Shown here: positions 63,560 to 64,000 of the stretch, piece after piece
How positions within the stretch are numbered: position 1 is the stretch's first letter
Layout: each line of letters starts with the position of its first letter
Assembly (NCBI GenBank): GCA_034430115.1
Contig: DAOUFG010000078.1
Span: 1-64,000 of the forward strand
Reading direction: 5' to 3'
DNA: 64,000 nt
DNA from: CAIXPS01 sp034430115
GTDB lineage: Bacteria > Chloroflexota > Anaerolineae > J036 > Brachytrichaceae
Notes under the pieces: model-generated
Databases searched by the model: none
Told to the model about the DNA's origin: nothing
The model's input: the letters and a program-made list of their open reading frames with translations, nothing else
Program-made: the position numbers and the translations under genes

Positions 63560-64000
63560 ATGAACAAAGATACCTTTACGCTCATCGGCGGGCTGGCGGC
63601 TTTCGGCGCTGCGCTCATCATCCTCACGCGGCCTGTTCCCGCCAACAGCGCCGTCCCGCAGCAAACCAGCCCGTCGCGCACCATCCAGACCAACGGCAGC
63701 GCCGTCGTGCGCGTTCAACCCGACAAGGTCTCCGTGCGGCTGGGCGTGGAAACCTTCGCGGCCACGGCGCGCGAATCACAGGTGAATAATGCGCGCCTGA
63801 TCGAGGCGGTGATCAAAGCAGTACGCAACCGCGGCGTGCCGTCGCAGGATATCTCCACGGACTACTTCTCCGTCAACCCGGAGTACGACTACAACAACTC
63901 GGCGCGCAAAGTCACCGGCTATCGCGCCAACAACACAATCCTGGTCACTTTGCGCCAGGTGAACAAACTCAGCGAAGTGCTCACTGCCGCGTTGGATGCC
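63560..64000 (+). CDS. SIMPL-domain (DUF541) protein, partial
   Basis: The gene runs off the right edge after 147 codons. The translation begins with a signal or anchor helix (MNKDTFTLIGGLAAFGAALIIL) and a linker. The SIMPL-type domain follows: TIQTNGSAVVRVQPDKVSVRLGVET, IEAVIKAVRNRGVPSQDISTDYFSVNPEYDY and TGYRANNTILVTLRQV. This family is periplasmic or membrane-associated in bacteria and of unclear function. GGAGG lies just before the ATG. Confidence 0.85.
   Translation, partial: MNKDTFTLIGGLAAFGAALIILTRPVPANSAVPQQTSPSRTIQTNGSAVVRVQPDKVSVRLGVETFAATARESQVNNARLIEAVIKAVRNRGVPSQDISTDYFSVNPEYDYNNSARKVTGYRANNTILVTLRQVNKLSEVLTAALDA

Overview
The window looks like a chromosomal segment of a bacterium in or near the Chloroflexota. 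This is an inference from gene content, not from a marker gene. The support is a mevalonate kinase, a decaprenyl-phosphate phosphoribosyltransferase, a DUF3662-FHA protein, paired M16 peptidases and many short interspersed repeats of the CACAGAG, GAGATTGGAGATTAGAG and ATGAAACGTGAAAC kinds between genes. Most of the window is GC-rich, with clearly AT-richer islands.

Layout. (1) 1-10180: the end of a CRISPR array (four repeats, three full spacers, running off the left edge), its leader, and a complete type I-B cas operon (Cst1/Cst2/Cas5t flavour) read leftward: WYL regulator, cas8, cas7, cas5, cas3, cas6, cas1, cas2, cas4. (2) 10381-24122: housekeeping and envelope genes, including a frameshifted MutS-family gene, purB, mevalonate kinase, a UbiA-family prenyltransferase, an FHA protein, a GNAT enzyme, acpS, an M16 peptidase pair, UDP-glucose dehydrogenase, asd and a ComEA-like lipoprotein. 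(3) 24158-36076: a surface-polysaccharide region with rmlD, a Wzt-type ABC ATPase lacking its permease partner, an IS3 relic, a methyltransferase, five glycosyltransferases and a CDP-paratose-2-epimerase-like enzyme. (4) 36108-38987: terminator, two parS-like sites, tRNA-Arg, SRP RNA, a YabE-like cell-wall protein and ksgA. The yabE-ksgA order matches the origin-proximal region of Firmicutes. (5) 39175-50287: an ABC-2 exporter operon, an SDR epimerase, an IMPase-family enzyme, tgt, an HlyD/MacA-like adaptor and a DUF4173 membrane protein coupled to an EEP phosphodiesterase. (6) 50374-64000: small membrane protein, AlkZ-related protein, EF-G-like GTPase with an alpha-oxoamine synthase, LysM lipoprotein, a large glycosidase-like protein, cupin, a truncated Fic gene, an OmpR/HAMP two-component system and the start of a SIMPL-domain protein.

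The most notable points are: a compositional break inside the cas operon (GC-rich adaptation and cas6 module, AT-rich interference module); a perfect 9-bp inverted repeat in front of the WYL-cas operon; the pair of parS-like sites; interspersed repeats that have become coding sequence at the ends or inside of several proteins, most clearly a hairpin inserted in frame in purB; and two glycosyltransferases that both seem to carry a beta-rich insertion. I did not find a clearly new multi-gene defence system beyond the type I-B locus.
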